Made by a program: the position numbers and the translations under genes. The notes under the pieces are model-generated. The model saw only the letters and a program-made list of their open reading frames with translations. It made no database searches and was not told where the DNA came from. From assembly GCA_018896025.1 (NCBI GenBank), contig JAHIND010000020.1:1-64000 (forward strand): a DNA stretch of 64,000 nucleotides. Reading direction: 5' to 3'. Source of the DNA: Pseudomonadota bacterium. GTDB lineage: Bacteria; Desulfobacterota; Desulfarculia; Desulfarculales; Desulfarculaceae. Shown here piece after piece: positions 25,001-33,728 of this stretch (positions within the stretch are counted from its first letter, which is position 1; each line of letters starts with the position of its first letter).

Positions 25001-26581
25001 ATGCCCAAGGTTCGCAACATCGTTTTTCTTTGCCTTTTTTGCCTGCTGCCTTCCCTGGCGACGGCAGCGGACGACCCACCCATCCCCAAAGTGGAAAAGG
25101 GCGTCCCTCTGAGCCTGGAGGGGGCCCTGGTCCGGGGCATCGAAAACAACCTGGACCTCAAGATGGTGCAGGTGCAGGTGCCCGCCAGCCAGGAGGAGGT
25201 GATCATCCAGGAGGCCCAGTTCGACCCCTCCCTGGACGCCTCGGTGGGCAGCGGCGAGGACCGCTTTCCCAACACCTCCGCCGCCTATTGGGGCGATCAC
25301 GAAACCCTGGGACTCAACACCGCCACGGTGGGAGTGAGCAAGCGCTTCCAGACCGGCTTGCAGTCCCGGGTGGGGGTGGAGACCCTGGGCGTGGACAGCA
25401 ACGCGGTGACCAACGAGGTGAACCCCGCCTACCGCACCTATCTGGTGTTGGACCTGACCCAGCCCTTGTTCAAGGGCGCGGGCACCGAGGCCAACACCGC
25501 CGGCCTGCGCATCTCCCAGAAGCAGGAAAAGCAGACTCAGTTCCAATACCTTAACCAGGCCCAGGGCCTGGCCAACAAGGTGGAGCGCACCTATTACCTG
25601 CTTTCCCTGGCCCACGTGGTGTTGCGCCACCGCATCGAGTCGCGGCATCTGGCCAGCGGCCTCTTGAAGGGCAACCGGGAGAAGTTCAAGGCCGGGGTGG
25701 TGCCCATCACCGAGGTGCAGGAGGCCGAGACCGCGGTGGCTTCGCGCGACGAGAAAATCGTGCTGGCCCAGCAGCAAATGGAAACGGTGTCCAACCAACT
25801 CAAGGATATGTTGGAGATACGCTCCGGAGACCCCTTGTACATGAGCACCATCCGGCCCCAGGATATGGCCGGGCCCAACCAGACCTTCCCCGATCTGCCC
25901 CAGGCCCTGACCGTGGCTCTCAAACACCGCCCGGACCTGTTGGCCCAAAAGGTGGAGTTGGACAAGCTGGACATCCGCCTGTCCTACCTGGAAAACCAGC
26001 GCCTGCCCCAGATCGACCTGGCCGCCAGCCTGGCCATGAACGGCCTGGCCGGCACCGAGACCGAGGTGGGCACCGCCTCGGGCAACCCCTACGGCGGCAA
26101 CTACTCCGACTCCTGGAACAGCATGGCCGACGGCGACGGTTACAACTGGTTCGTGGGCCTGAGGCTCACCTATCCCCTGGGCAACCGCGAAGCCAACAGC
26201 CGCTACCGCGTGGCCGGCTGGGAGCGCAAGCGGGCCCTGTACCGCCTCAAGCGCCTGGAAGGCACCACCGAGACCGAGCTCAAGAACGCCCTGGTCACCC
26301 TGCGCCGCAGCCTGGAGCGGGTGCAGGTGGCCGACCGCTTTCAAAAGCTGGCCGAGACCAACCTCCAGCAGGAGATGCGCCGCCTGGACGAGGGGCTTTC
26401 GGATTCCTTCCGTATTTTGGATTTCCAGAACAACGTGATCGAGGCCCGCATCCGCAAGGCCATCGCCTTGACCGACTTCAATCAAGGCCTGGCCGACCTC
26501 CACATGGCCATGGGGGACAACCTGACCCGCTTTAAAATCATTCCCAAGATGAACCCGGAGGATAAGGTCAATGTCCGTTAA
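25001..26581 (+). CDS. TolC-family outer-membrane efflux protein
   Basis: 526 aa with signal peptide MPKVRNIVFLCLFCLLPSLA (cleavage near TAA-ADDPP). Two outer-membrane-efflux repeats: 'SLEGALVRGIENNLDLKMVQ' opens the first and 'LTVALKHRPDLLAQKVELDK' the second, each with long alpha-helical coiled segments. It would form the outer-membrane channel of the tripartite pump encoded here. The end overlaps the adaptor gene by 11 bp. Confidence 0.9.
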   Translation: MPKVRNIVFLCLFCLLPSLATAADDPPIPKVEKGVPLSLEGALVRGIENNLDLKMVQVQVPASQEEVIIQEAQFDPSLDASVGSGEDRFPNTSAAYWGDHETLGLNTATVGVSKRFQTGLQSRVGVETLGVDSNAVTNEVNPAYRTYLVLDLTQPLFKGAGTEANTAGLRISQKQEKQTQFQYLNQAQGLANKVERTYYLLSLAHVVLRHRIESRHLASGLLKGNREKFKAGVVPITEVQEAETAVASRDEKIVLAQQQMETVSNQLKDMLEIRSGDPLYMSTIRPQDMAGPNQTFPDLPQALTVALKHRPDLLAQKVELDKLDIRLSYLENQRLPQIDLAASLAMNGLAGTETEVGTASGNPYGGNYSDSWNSMADGDGYNWFVGLRLTYPLGNREANSRYRVAGWERKRALYRLKRLEGTTETELKNALVTLRRSLERVQVADRFQKLAETNLQQEMRRLDEGLSDSFRILDFQNNVIEARIRKAIALTDFNQGLADLHMAMGDNLTRFKIIPKMNPEDKVNVR

Positions 26582-27710
26582 GAGAACTCCCCTGAGCTTA
26601 ACCGTCCTAGCCCTGGCCCTGACCTTGCTCTGGGTAACCGCCGGCTGCGGGCGCGAGGAAAAGAAAACCCAGGTTGTCGCCCCCACGGCCACGGTGGTGT
26701 CCCTTGGGGAACTCACCTCCCGGCGGGTGGAGAACGTGCTGAACCAGGTGGGAACCATCAACTCGCCCAAGATGGTCACCATCCGCTCGGAGATAGCCGC
26801 CCCGGTGGAGGAGATTCTTTTCCAGGAGGGCGTGGAGGTCAAAAAGGACACCCTGCTGGTCAAGCTGGACGCGGCCAAGGTGCGCGCGGACATGCGCAAC
26901 CTGGTGCAGCGCATCCAACAGCTCAAGATCCGCCTGGCCCACCAAAAGCGCAACCTGGAGCGCAACCGGCCCCTGGTCAAGGATAAGCTGGTCTCCCAGA
27001 TGAAGTACGACGACCTGGAGACCGAGATCGCCCTGGCCCAGGCCGCCCTGGCCCAGGCCCAGGCCGACATGTCCCGGCAAAAGGAAATGCTGTCCGACAC
27101 CGAGATACTGGCCCCCTTTGACGGAGTGGTGGGCTCCAAGGACCTGTCGGTGGGCGACTACCTCAAGGCCGGCGAGCCGGTAGTCAGGGTAGTGAGCCTG
27201 AACCCCCTGGAGATGGAGTTCTCGGTGCCCGAGCGCTTCAAGGCCGGCATCTTCAAGGGCCAGGAGGTGAGCATCTTCACCGTGGCCTACCCCGGCCGCA
27301 AGTTCATTGGCAAGATTTCCTTCATCTCTCCGGTGGTGGACTCCAAGACCCGCTCCTTCAAGGTCAAGGCCACGGTGGACAACACCCAGCACCTGCTCAA
27401 TCCGGGCATGTTCGGCCGCCTCAAGGTGACCGTGGACGTGCGCGAAAACGCGGTGTGCGCCCCCTGGTCCAGCATCATCCAGACCGAGAAGGAGACCTAC
27501 ATCTTCCTGGTGATGGACGGCAAGGCCAAGAAAGTTCCGGTCACCCTTGGGCATATCGAAAACCAGTGGGCCGAGATCATGCACCCGCCGCTAAAGGCCG
27601 GGACCAAGGTGATCCTGGAAGGCAAATTCATGGTCAAAAACGGCGGCCAGGTGCGTGAGGCCGAGCTGAAAAACGGAGCCAAACCCGCCGGCGGCCAGGC
27701 CGGAAAGTAG
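26571..27710 (+). CDS. RND efflux periplasmic adaptor (membrane fusion protein), lipoprotein
   Basis: 379 aa. Lipoprotein signal peptide ends in lipobox VTAGC (Cys about 26), so it is anchored in the inner membrane. Barrel-sandwich halves 'VRSEIAAPVEEILFQEGVEV'-like and 'ILAPFDGVVGSKDLSVGDYL' flank an alpha-helical hairpin (about residues 100-170), followed by beta-barrel 'EMEFSVPERFKAGIFKGQEV' and membrane-proximal domains. Links the TolC channel to the RND pump. Start overlaps the TolC gene, giving coupled translation. Confidence 0.92.
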   Translation: MSVKRTPLSLTVLALALTLLWVTAGCGREEKKTQVVAPTATVVSLGELTSRRVENVLNQVGTINSPKMVTIRSEIAAPVEEILFQEGVEVKKDTLLVKLDAAKVRADMRNLVQRIQQLKIRLAHQKRNLERNRPLVKDKLVSQMKYDDLETEIALAQAALAQAQADMSRQKEMLSDTEILAPFDGVVGSKDLSVGDYLKAGEPVVRVVSLNPLEMEFSVPERFKAGIFKGQEVSIFTVAYPGRKFIGKISFISPVVDSKTRSFKVKATVDNTQHLLNPGMFGRLKVTVDVRENAVCAPWSSIIQTEKETYIFLVMDGKAKKVPVTLGHIENQWAEIMHPPLKAGTKVILEGKFMVKNGGQVREAELKNGAKPAGGQAGK

Positions 27711-27719
27711 GGGGGAGCC

Positions 27720-30700
27720 ATGTTCCTTACCGACTTTTCCATCCGCAGGCCGGTGGCGGCGACCATGATGGTCACCGCCCTGGTGGTGTTCGGGCTCATA
27801 GGCATGACCCGCCTGGGCGTGTCGCTGTACCCGGACGTGGACTTCCCCATGGTCACCGTGACCACGGTGTGGGAGAACGCCCGCCCCGAGGAGGTGGACA
27901 ACGAAATCACCGACAAACTTGAGGACGCCATCAGCTCGGTGAGCGGCATCAAGCACATCAATTCGGCCAGCATGCAGGGCAAGAGCCGCATCGTGGTGGA
28001 GTTCGAGCTCAGCAAGGACGTGGACGTGGCCTCCCAGGAGGTGCGCGACAAGATATCCACCAAGCTGCGCGAGCTGCCCACCGAGGCCGAGTCCCCGGTC
28101 ATCGACAAGCTGGACATCAACGCCCAGCCCATCATCTGGTTGGCGGTGCGCGGACCCCAGGCCATCGAGACCCTGACCAAGGTGGCCGACGAGCAGCTCA
28201 GGCCCATGATCCAAAAGATCCAGGGCGTGGGCGAGGTGCGCGTGGGCGGAGCCCGGGAAAAAGAGGTCCACATCTGGCTGGACCGCGAGCGCCTGGCTGC
28301 CTACAAGCTGGGAGTCAATGACGTCATCACCGCCCTGGCCCGGGAGCACGTGGAGATCCCCGGCGGCAAGATCGAATCCAAGGACAAGGAGTTCCTCATC
28401 CGCACGGTGGGTGAGTTCCCCACCCCCGAGGCCTTCAACCGCATGATCGTAGCCTTCAAGGATGGCTACCCGGTGCGCCTGGAGGACGTGGGCGTGGCCC
28501 GCTCGGCCCGCCAGGAAAGCGTGGGCGTGGCCCGCTTCACCACCAAGGCAACCGGCGGCATGCGCACCGTGGGCCTGGGCATCTCGCCGCGCTCCGGGGC
28601 CAACGAGGTGGCCATCGCCCAGAAGGTACGCCAGGTGCTGCCCGAGCTTCGGCGCACGGCCCCCGAGGGCATCCTCATCGACGTGGCCACCGACACCACC
28701 ATCTTCACCGAGAAGTCCATCAACGAGGTGCAGTTCCAGCTCCTATTGGGCGCCATCATCGCCGCGTTGATCATCTTCCTGTTCCTGCAAAACCTGCGCA
28801 CCACCATCATCAGCGCGGTGGCCATCCCCACCAGCATCATCTCCACTTTCGCCTGCATGTACTGGATGGGCTTCACCATGAACAACATGTCCATGCTGGC
28901 CCTGGTGACCGCGGTGGGTTTGGTCATCGACGACGCCATCGTCATGGTGGAGAACATCTTCCGCCACCGCACCGAGCTCAAGCAGGGGGCCATGGAAGCG
29001 GCCTTCGAGGGCTCCTCTGAGATCGCCTTCGCGGTGGTGGCCACCACCGTGGCCCTGGGCGGCGTGTTCTTGCCCGTGGCCTTCATGGGCGGCATGGTGG
29101 GGCAGTTCTTCTACGAGTTCGCGGTCACCCTGGCCTTCTCCGTGGCCTGCTCCACCTTCGTGGCGCTGACCGTGGTGCCCATGCTCTCGGCCCGCTTCCT
29201 CACCGTGAAGGAGACCACCAGCGGGGTGTTCAACCTGTTCAACCGGGCCATGGAGGCCACCAGCCGTTTTTACCGGGTGCTCATATCCTGGTGCCTGCGC
29301 CACCGCCTATCGGTCATGGCCATGGCCATGGCCGCCCTGGTGGTGGGCGGCTGGGTGTTCACCATGCTGGGCAAGGAGTTCGTCACCGCCGAGGACGAGG
29401 GCCGCTTCATGGTGCGCCTGGAAACTCCCCTGTCCTACTCCCTGGAAAAAACAGACTCGGTCCTGCACCGCCTGGAAAAAGAGATGATCAATATCCCCGA
29501 GATCGACCACTTCTTCTCGGTTTCCGGCTATGACGGGGCCAACAAGGCCATCGCCATGGTCACCCTGACCCCCAAGGCCGAGCGCAAGCGCAGCCAGCAG
29601 CAACTGCAGGTCGCGGTGCGCGGCCTGTTGCGCCAGTTGCCCGATGTGCGGGGCACGGTGTCCAACATTTCGCCCCTGGGAGCCGGCTCGCGCAACGAGG
29701 ACATCCAGTTCGTCCTGCAGGGGCCGGATATCGACAAGATCGACCAGTACTCCCGCGAGCTCATGGAACGCCTGGAAGCGACCCAGGGCTACGTGGGCAT
29801 CACCCGCAACCTGGAAATCGGCAAGCCCGAGATCCGCGTGAAGATCGACCGCGCCCGTGCGGCCGACGCCGGGGTGAGCGTGCGCGAGGTGGCCAACGCG
29901 GTGGCCGCCCTGCTGGGCGGGGTCAAGACGGTGGACTTCCGCGAGGGCGGTAAGAGCTACGACGTGCGGGTGCGTCTGATGGAGGAGCAGCGGGTCCTGC
30001 CCCAGGACGTGCAGCGCATCTGGATGAGAGCCAATGATGGACGCTTGCTGGACGTGTCCAGCTTCGTCACCCTGGAGCAGGGCGTGGGCCCCAACATCAT
30101 CAACCGCCTGGACCGCAGCCGCTCGGCCACCATCTACGCCAACCTGGAGGGCAAGCTGTTGGGCGAGGCCATGCCCGAGGTGCAGGCCATGGCCGACAAG
30201 ATCCTGCCCGACGGCTACTCCAGTTCCTTCGTGGGCCGGGCTGAGGCCTTTGCCGAAACCACCGGCTACATCGCCTTTGCCTTCATTTTGGCCATCGCCC
30301 TCACCTACATGGTGCTGGCGGCCCAGTTCGAGAGCTTCGCCCACCCCCTGGCCATCATGATGGGCCTGCCGCTCTCATTCATTGGCGCCTTTGGCCTGCT
30401 GTTCCTTATGGGCAACAGCTTCAACCTGTTCTCCATGATCGCCTTGATCATGCTGGTGGGCCTGGCCACCAAGAACGGCATCCTGCTCATCGACTACACC
30501 AAGCAGCTAAGGGAAAAGGGCATGAACGCCCATGAGGCCCTGATCGAGGCGGGGGCCACCCGGCTTCGGCCCATCCTGATGACCGCGGTGTCCACCATCG
30601 GCGGCGTGCTGCCGGTGGTGCTGGCCCTGGGCGTGGGCTCCGAGAGCCGCCAGCCCATGGCCGTGGCCATCGCCGGAGGCATGGTCTCCTCCACGGTGCT

Positions 30701-30830
30701 GACCCTGTTGGTGGTGCCGGTGGTCTACTCCTACCTGGATCAGTTCGCCAACTGGAAGCTGATCCGCAGGATACAGCACCACTTCATGGCCCCGGGTGCC
30801 ATCAAAGGCAGCCAAGGTAAACAAGCGTAG
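27720..30830 (+). CDS. RND-family inner-membrane efflux transporter (HAE1 type)
   Basis: 1036 aa, full length for AcrB/MexB-type proteins. N-terminus MFLTDFSIRRPVAATMMVTA, then porter-domain signature 'GVSLYPDVDFPMVTVTTVW'. TM4 carries the proton-relay aspartates in 'AVGLVIDDAIVMVENIFRHR'; the second repeat has 'IMLVGLATKNGILLIDY'. Twelve membrane helices with two large periplasmic loops are expected. With the adaptor and TolC protein it forms a proton-driven drug or solvent pump; the exact substrate range is not readable. Confidence 0.94.
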   Translation: MFLTDFSIRRPVAATMMVTALVVFGLIGMTRLGVSLYPDVDFPMVTVTTVWENARPEEVDNEITDKLEDAISSVSGIKHINSASMQGKSRIVVEFELSKDVDVASQEVRDKISTKLRELPTEAESPVIDKLDINAQPIIWLAVRGPQAIETLTKVADEQLRPMIQKIQGVGEVRVGGAREKEVHIWLDRERLAAYKLGVNDVITALAREHVEIPGGKIESKDKEFLIRTVGEFPTPEAFNRMIVAFKDGYPVRLEDVGVARSARQESVGVARFTTKATGGMRTVGLGISPRSGANEVAIAQKVRQVLPELRRTAPEGILIDVATDTTIFTEKSINEVQFQLLLGAIIAALIIFLFLQNLRTTIISAVAIPTSIISTFACMYWMGFTMNNMSMLALVTAVGLVIDDAIVMVENIFRHRTELKQGAMEAAFEGSSEIAFAVVATTVALGGVFLPVAFMGGMVGQFFYEFAVTLAFSVACSTFVALTVVPMLSARFLTVKETTSGVFNLFNRAMEATSRFYRVLISWCLRHRLSVMAMAMAALVVGGWVFTMLGKEFVTAEDEGRFMVRLETPLSYSLEKTDSVLHRLEKEMINIPEIDHFFSVSGYDGANKAIAMVTLTPKAERKRSQQQLQVAVRGLLRQLPDVRGTVSNISPLGAGSRNEDIQFVLQGPDIDKIDQYSRELMERLEATQGYVGITRNLEIGKPEIRVKIDRARAADAGVSVREVANAVAALLGGVKTVDFREGGKSYDVRVRLMEEQRVLPQDVQRIWMRANDGRLLDVSSFVTLEQGVGPNIINRLDRSRSATIYANLEGKLLGEAMPEVQAMADKILPDGYSSSFVGRAEAFAETTGYIAFAFILAIALTYMVLAAQFESFAHPLAIMMGLPLSFIGAFGLLFLMGNSFNLFSMIALIMLVGLATKNGILLIDYTKQLREKGMNAHEALIEAGATRLRPILMTAVSTIGGVLPVVLALGVGSESRQPMAVAIAGGMVSSTVLTLLVVPVVYSYLDQFANWKLIRRIQHHFMAPGAIKGSQGKQA

Positions 30831-30864
30831 TCAACGCCCCGAGCAGGCATACGGGTAAAGAGGC

Positions 30865-31101
30865 ATGGCGCAGTTGTTAAAGGCCCTGACGACGATAATC
30901 TCCCTGGCCGCCGGTTTGCTGGCGGCCAGGGAAGTGTACATGCTGCTGCCTTCCTGGGAGGGTGAGACCTGGCCTTGGGTGGCCCTGGACGCCGGGTTCC
31001 TGTTCCTGGCCTTTGTGATGATTGCCGGCCTGGCCTATTATTTGCTGGGCGATATGGTGCGTTGGCTGCTCTCAAGAAACAACCGGCCGCCGAAAGCGTG
31101 A
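30865..31101 (+). CDS. Small two-helix membrane protein
   Basis: 78 aa with two hydrophobic helices ('LLKALTTIISLAAGLLAA' and 'LDAGFLFLAFVMIAGLAYYL') and a basic C-terminus. It lies 34 bp after the RND gene on the same strand, so it is probably the last gene of the efflux operon; small membrane proteins sometimes modulate RND pumps (AcrZ is the known case), but no similarity to AcrZ is claimed. Start ATG at 30865 is preceded by GTAAAGAGGC. Confidence 0.6.
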   Translation: MAQLLKALTTIISLAAGLLAAREVYMLLPSWEGETWPWVALDAGFLFLAFVMIAGLAYYLLGDMVRWLLSRNNRPPKA

Positions 31102-31177
31102 GCCTTGGCTCCAGACAATCAACCGCTTTTTTCGGTCACCAATTTCATTGCCGAACCCCGAAGAGGGAGAACCGACC

Positions 31178-32179
31178 GTGTTTAAAAGCCGCGTAATTCC
31201 CACATTGGTCGTCGCGTTGGTCTGCTGCCTGGGATGGGCCGGCCCCAGCCAAGCCATAGACCTGGGCGGGTGGATGGTGCCCCAGGTGGGCCAGCTCAAA
31301 TACAACCTGAGTTACGACTTCAGCTACTCCCCGGACCGGCAGGTGGAGGGCCAGGATACCGACATGGGCTACACCAGCCAGACCGGCCGCTTCCTGGCCC
31401 CGCTGTGGCAAAACTCCCGCGACGAGCTGGCCCTGCACGGCCAGGCCTCCTACATGTCCATAGACTCATCGGCCATCCTGCCCGGCAGCGGGCGCGCCTT
31501 CCCCGAGGACCTTTACGACCTGCGCCTGGGGGCCACCTACCGCCACAAGATGGACCGGGGCTGGGTGTTCGGTAGCGAGCTCACCGTGGGCTCGCCCAGC
31601 GACAAGCCCTTCAACAAGCTCGACGACACCTCCATATCGGCCACCGCCACCCTGCTCACCCCCATGGGCCAGAGCAAGCAGCACCGCTGGCTGTTTTTGG
31701 TCAACTACTCCAACACCCGCGACTTCCTGGCCAATATCCCCATCCCCGGCGTGGCCTACGCCTACATGCCCGACAAGAACCTGAGCCTCCTGCTGGGCCT
31801 GCCCCTGGCCAGCATCCGCTACAAGCCCGCTCCCAAGTGGACCCTGAGCGGCCTGTACATTTATCCCCGCACCATCATCAGCAGCGTAGCCTATCGTCCG
31901 GTGAAATGGGTCGAGGGCTCGGTGGGCTTCGACTGGACCTATCAGCGCTGGTTCCTGAGCGACCGCACCGACGACAAGGACCGCCTGTTCTTCTACCAAA
32001 AGGAAGCCAAGGCTGGGCTCAAGTTCTTCCTGCCCAAGGGCCTGATGCTCAAGGTCACCGGCTCCTACGCCTTTGACCGCCTGTGGTTCCAGGGCGACGA
32101 CTGGGACGACCGCGACCAGGACCGCGTGGATTTGGAGAACGGCTACATCTTCAGCGCTATGCTCAACTGGCGCTTTTAG
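31178..32179 (+). CDS. Secreted outer-membrane beta-barrel-like protein of unknown function
   Basis: 333 aa from the GTG at 31178 with AGAGGGAGA upstream; this start gives a clean signal peptide (MFKSRVIPTLVVALVCCLGW, cleavage after SQA). The mature protein is rich in alternating aromatic/polar strands ('QLKYNLSYDFSYSPDRQ', 'KFFLPKGLMLKVTGSYAFDR') and ends in a terminal aromatic strand 'YIFSAMLNWRF' as barrels do. It resembles the DUF6268-type outer-membrane family in layout (weak recollection). It follows the efflux operon; whether it is cotranscribed is unclear. Confidence 0.65.
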   Translation: MFKSRVIPTLVVALVCCLGWAGPSQAIDLGGWMVPQVGQLKYNLSYDFSYSPDRQVEGQDTDMGYTSQTGRFLAPLWQNSRDELALHGQASYMSIDSSAILPGSGRAFPEDLYDLRLGATYRHKMDRGWVFGSELTVGSPSDKPFNKLDDTSISATATLLTPMGQSKQHRWLFLVNYSNTRDFLANIPIPGVAYAYMPDKNLSLLLGLPLASIRYKPAPKWTLSGLYIYPRTIISSVAYRPVKWVEGSVGFDWTYQRWFLSDRTDDKDRLFFYQKEAKAGLKFFLPKGLMLKVTGSYAFDRLWFQGDDWDDRDQDRVDLENGYIFSAMLNWRF

Positions 32180-32206
32180 GGTTGGATTTGCAAACGGCAA
32201 CTGGTC

Positions 32207-32312
32207 CGGCTGCGCCAGCCACCGGCATACTGCGTTGCCGGCTGCGCTAGGGCCTCGCCGTAGCCGCAGCTACGCCTGCGTCCCTTGCTCGCCGGACGCC
32301 TTGTCTTCCGGC
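32207..32312 (+). repeat. Cluster of three hairpins; first unit is a dispersed repeat (copy A)
   Basis: Hairpins: CCGGCA/TGCCGG (32222-32241), CGTAGC/GCTACG (32259-32274), GCCGGA/TCCGGC (32291-32312), all with perfect stems. The first 36 bp (32207-32242) match 50815-50850 at 30 of 36 positions, including the identical core CGGCATACTGCGTT. Both copies lie just downstream of a gene's stop codon in the same orientation. Confidence 0.6.
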
Positions 32313-32446
32313 GGCTGGCTGTGCCGATAATGCGCGTAGGCCGCATCCAAAAGAAGTGATCGTTTGTCGAATCAAGAGCACACGGCACCATTCCGTTTTT
32401 AGTTGACGCCCACCTTTCATGAAAATTCGGGTGAGCCACCAGACCC

Positions 32447-32494
32447 AAAAATAGGGACCGAGCCTTTCCCCTGAAAGGCTCGGTCCCTATTTTC
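32447..32494. terminator. Bidirectional intrinsic terminator
   Basis: A long stem (ATAGGGACCGAGCCTTT paired with AAAGGCTCGGTCCCTAT, six-base loop) with A-run before and T-run after, so it works in both directions. It separates the plus-strand outer-membrane gene from the minus-strand ferritin-like gene. Confidence 0.85.
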
Positions 32495-32505
32495 GTATCT
32501 GCGGA

Positions 32506-32859
32506 CTATTTCTTTTTAGGGGCAGCCTTCTTTTTCTTGGCGGCCTTTTTCTTGGCCGGTTTCAGCTTGGCTACCATCTCGTCCACTTCCTCGGCTCCGT
32601 TGGCCAGCCACTTCTCTTCGGCGGGCTCCAGGATCTTGAGCAGGCGCAGAAACTCTCCCGCGTGCTCCTTCTCCTCGTCGGCGATGTCTTGCAGCACCGC
32701 GGCGGCCAGCTTGTTGGTGGTGGCGTCGGCCAGGGCCTCATAGAGATGTATGGCTTCCTGCTCGGCGGCCAGGGAAAGGCGAATGGCCCGCGCCAATTCA
32801 CGGTCGGTCAGCTTGCGGCCCGGCGTCATTCCGGGGAAGGGACTCATAAACTCAGGCAT
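32506..32859 (-). CDS. Encapsulated-ferritin-like (EncFtn-type) protein with lysine-rich C-terminal tail
   Basis: 117 aa. Residues about 22-85 form a two-helix half-ferritin: 'AAEQEAIHLYEALADATTNK' and 'VLQDIADEEKEHAGEFLRLL'. The spacing and residues (E..AI..Y, DAT, DEEKEH, later W-L) match the pattern of R. rubrum EncFtn ('DEEKEHA', 'DAS'), whose ferroxidase site uses the equivalent Glu, Glu and His. The last 18 residues are KPAKKKAAKKKKAAPKKK, not an encapsulin-targeting peptide, and no encapsulin gene is adjacent. Likely iron oxidation or storage, perhaps attached to DNA or another polyanion. A generic rubrerythrin-like assignment is the fallback. Confidence 0.75.
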   Translation of the reverse strand: MPEFMSPFPGMTPGRKLTDRELARAIRLSLAAEQEAIHLYEALADATTNKLAAAVLQDIADEEKEHAGEFLRLLKILEPAEEKWLANGAEEVDEMVAKLKPAKKKAAKKKKAAPKKK

Positions 32860-32933
32860 GAAGGCTCTCCTTTCGTCCCATAAAACGGCGGGGCGGCGTC
32901 CTATGGGCGCTTGGTTAAAGTCGTCTTTAGTTG

Positions 32934-32963
32934 ATTATAGGCTTGATCAACCCTCCGTTTCAA
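32934..32963 (-). promoter_or_regulatory. Sigma-70 promoter of the ferritin-like gene
   Basis: On the minus strand: -35 TTGAAA (32963-32958), 18-bp spacer, perfect -10 TATAAT (32939-32934), about 75 bp upstream of the ATG at 32859. A TTGATCAA palindrome sits in the spacer. Confidence 0.6.
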
Positions 32964-33034
32964 ATAGCCGCGCTTGACGCCCCTTGACCCCTGGCCTAAA
33001 GTAGCCCCACCGAATCAGCGCGAGGACAAGGCCC

Positions 33035-33673
33035 ATGAGCCAACCACAACCGCCGGCCGACTTGAACGCCTTCAGCCAGGGCATGGCCGCCCTTTGGCAG
33101 CGCTGCGATGCGGCCTTCGCCCAGGTGGCCGCCTCCTTCCCCGCTGAGGTGCGCTGCGGCTCGGGCTGCGACGACTGCTGCCACGCGGTGTTCGACCTCA
33201 CGCCCGCCGAGGCCTTGGCCATGGCCCTGGCCTTCCGCCGCCTGCCCCGCAACGCCCGCCGGGAGGCCCTGCGCCGGGCTGAAAAGGCCGAGGCCCTGTT
33301 TGACCAGGTGGCCCGCCGGGCCTTGGAGCAATCGCCCGAGGAGCGCCTCATGACCTTCAGCCGGGCGCGGGTGGCCTGCCCCCTTTTGGAAAAGGGCCGT
33401 TGTCTGCTCTACGCCTCGCGCCCCCTCACCTGCCGCCTCTACGGCATACCCGTGGCCAGCGGGGACGAGGCCCACGTCTGCCCCCGCTCCGGCTTCGACC
33501 AGGGCGAGAGCTACCCCACCGCCGGGTGGGACATGGTGCAGGCCGAGGCCGAGCGCCTGAGCCGGGCCGCCCTGGAGCTGGCCCCCCAGTTGGGCGACGA
33601 GCGCCGGGACCTGGCCAGGGTGCTGCGCTGGGCCCAGGCCCAGGCCTTGACCATGGAAGCGCTGGAAGCCTAA
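33035..33673 (+). CDS. YkgJ-family cysteine-cluster protein
   Basis: 212 aa. Two cysteine clusters define the family: 'CGSGCDDCCHAVFDLTPAEA' (residues about 47-66) and 'CPLLEKGRCLLYASRPLTCR' (about 113-132), with a further Cys in 'AHVCPRSG'. The family (zinc- or iron-sulfur-binding CxxxCxxCC type) has no settled function. Lies 55 bp upstream of polA on the same strand. Confidence 0.85.
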   Translation: MSQPQPPADLNAFSQGMAALWQRCDAAFAQVAASFPAEVRCGSGCDDCCHAVFDLTPAEALAMALAFRRLPRNARREALRRAEKAEALFDQVARRALEQSPEERLMTFSRARVACPLLEKGRCLLYASRPLTCRLYGIPVASGDEAHVCPRSGFDQGESYPTAGWDMVQAEAERLSRAALELAPQLGDERRDLARVLRWAQAQALTMEALEA

Positions 33674-33728
33674 TCTTAAAATTCAAGGGCCCACCGGCCC
33701 CACTACTATTAGATTGAGGAGGGCGCCT

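Larger units (their letters stand above)
32180..32505. other. Gene-free region with repeat hairpins and a bidirectional terminator
   Basis: 326 bp without a supportable gene. The left part holds three perfect hairpins in tandem (32222-32241, 32259-32274, 32291-32312) and the right part a terminator shared by the converging genes. The stretch 32340-32440 holds nothing I recognise. Confidence 0.6.
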
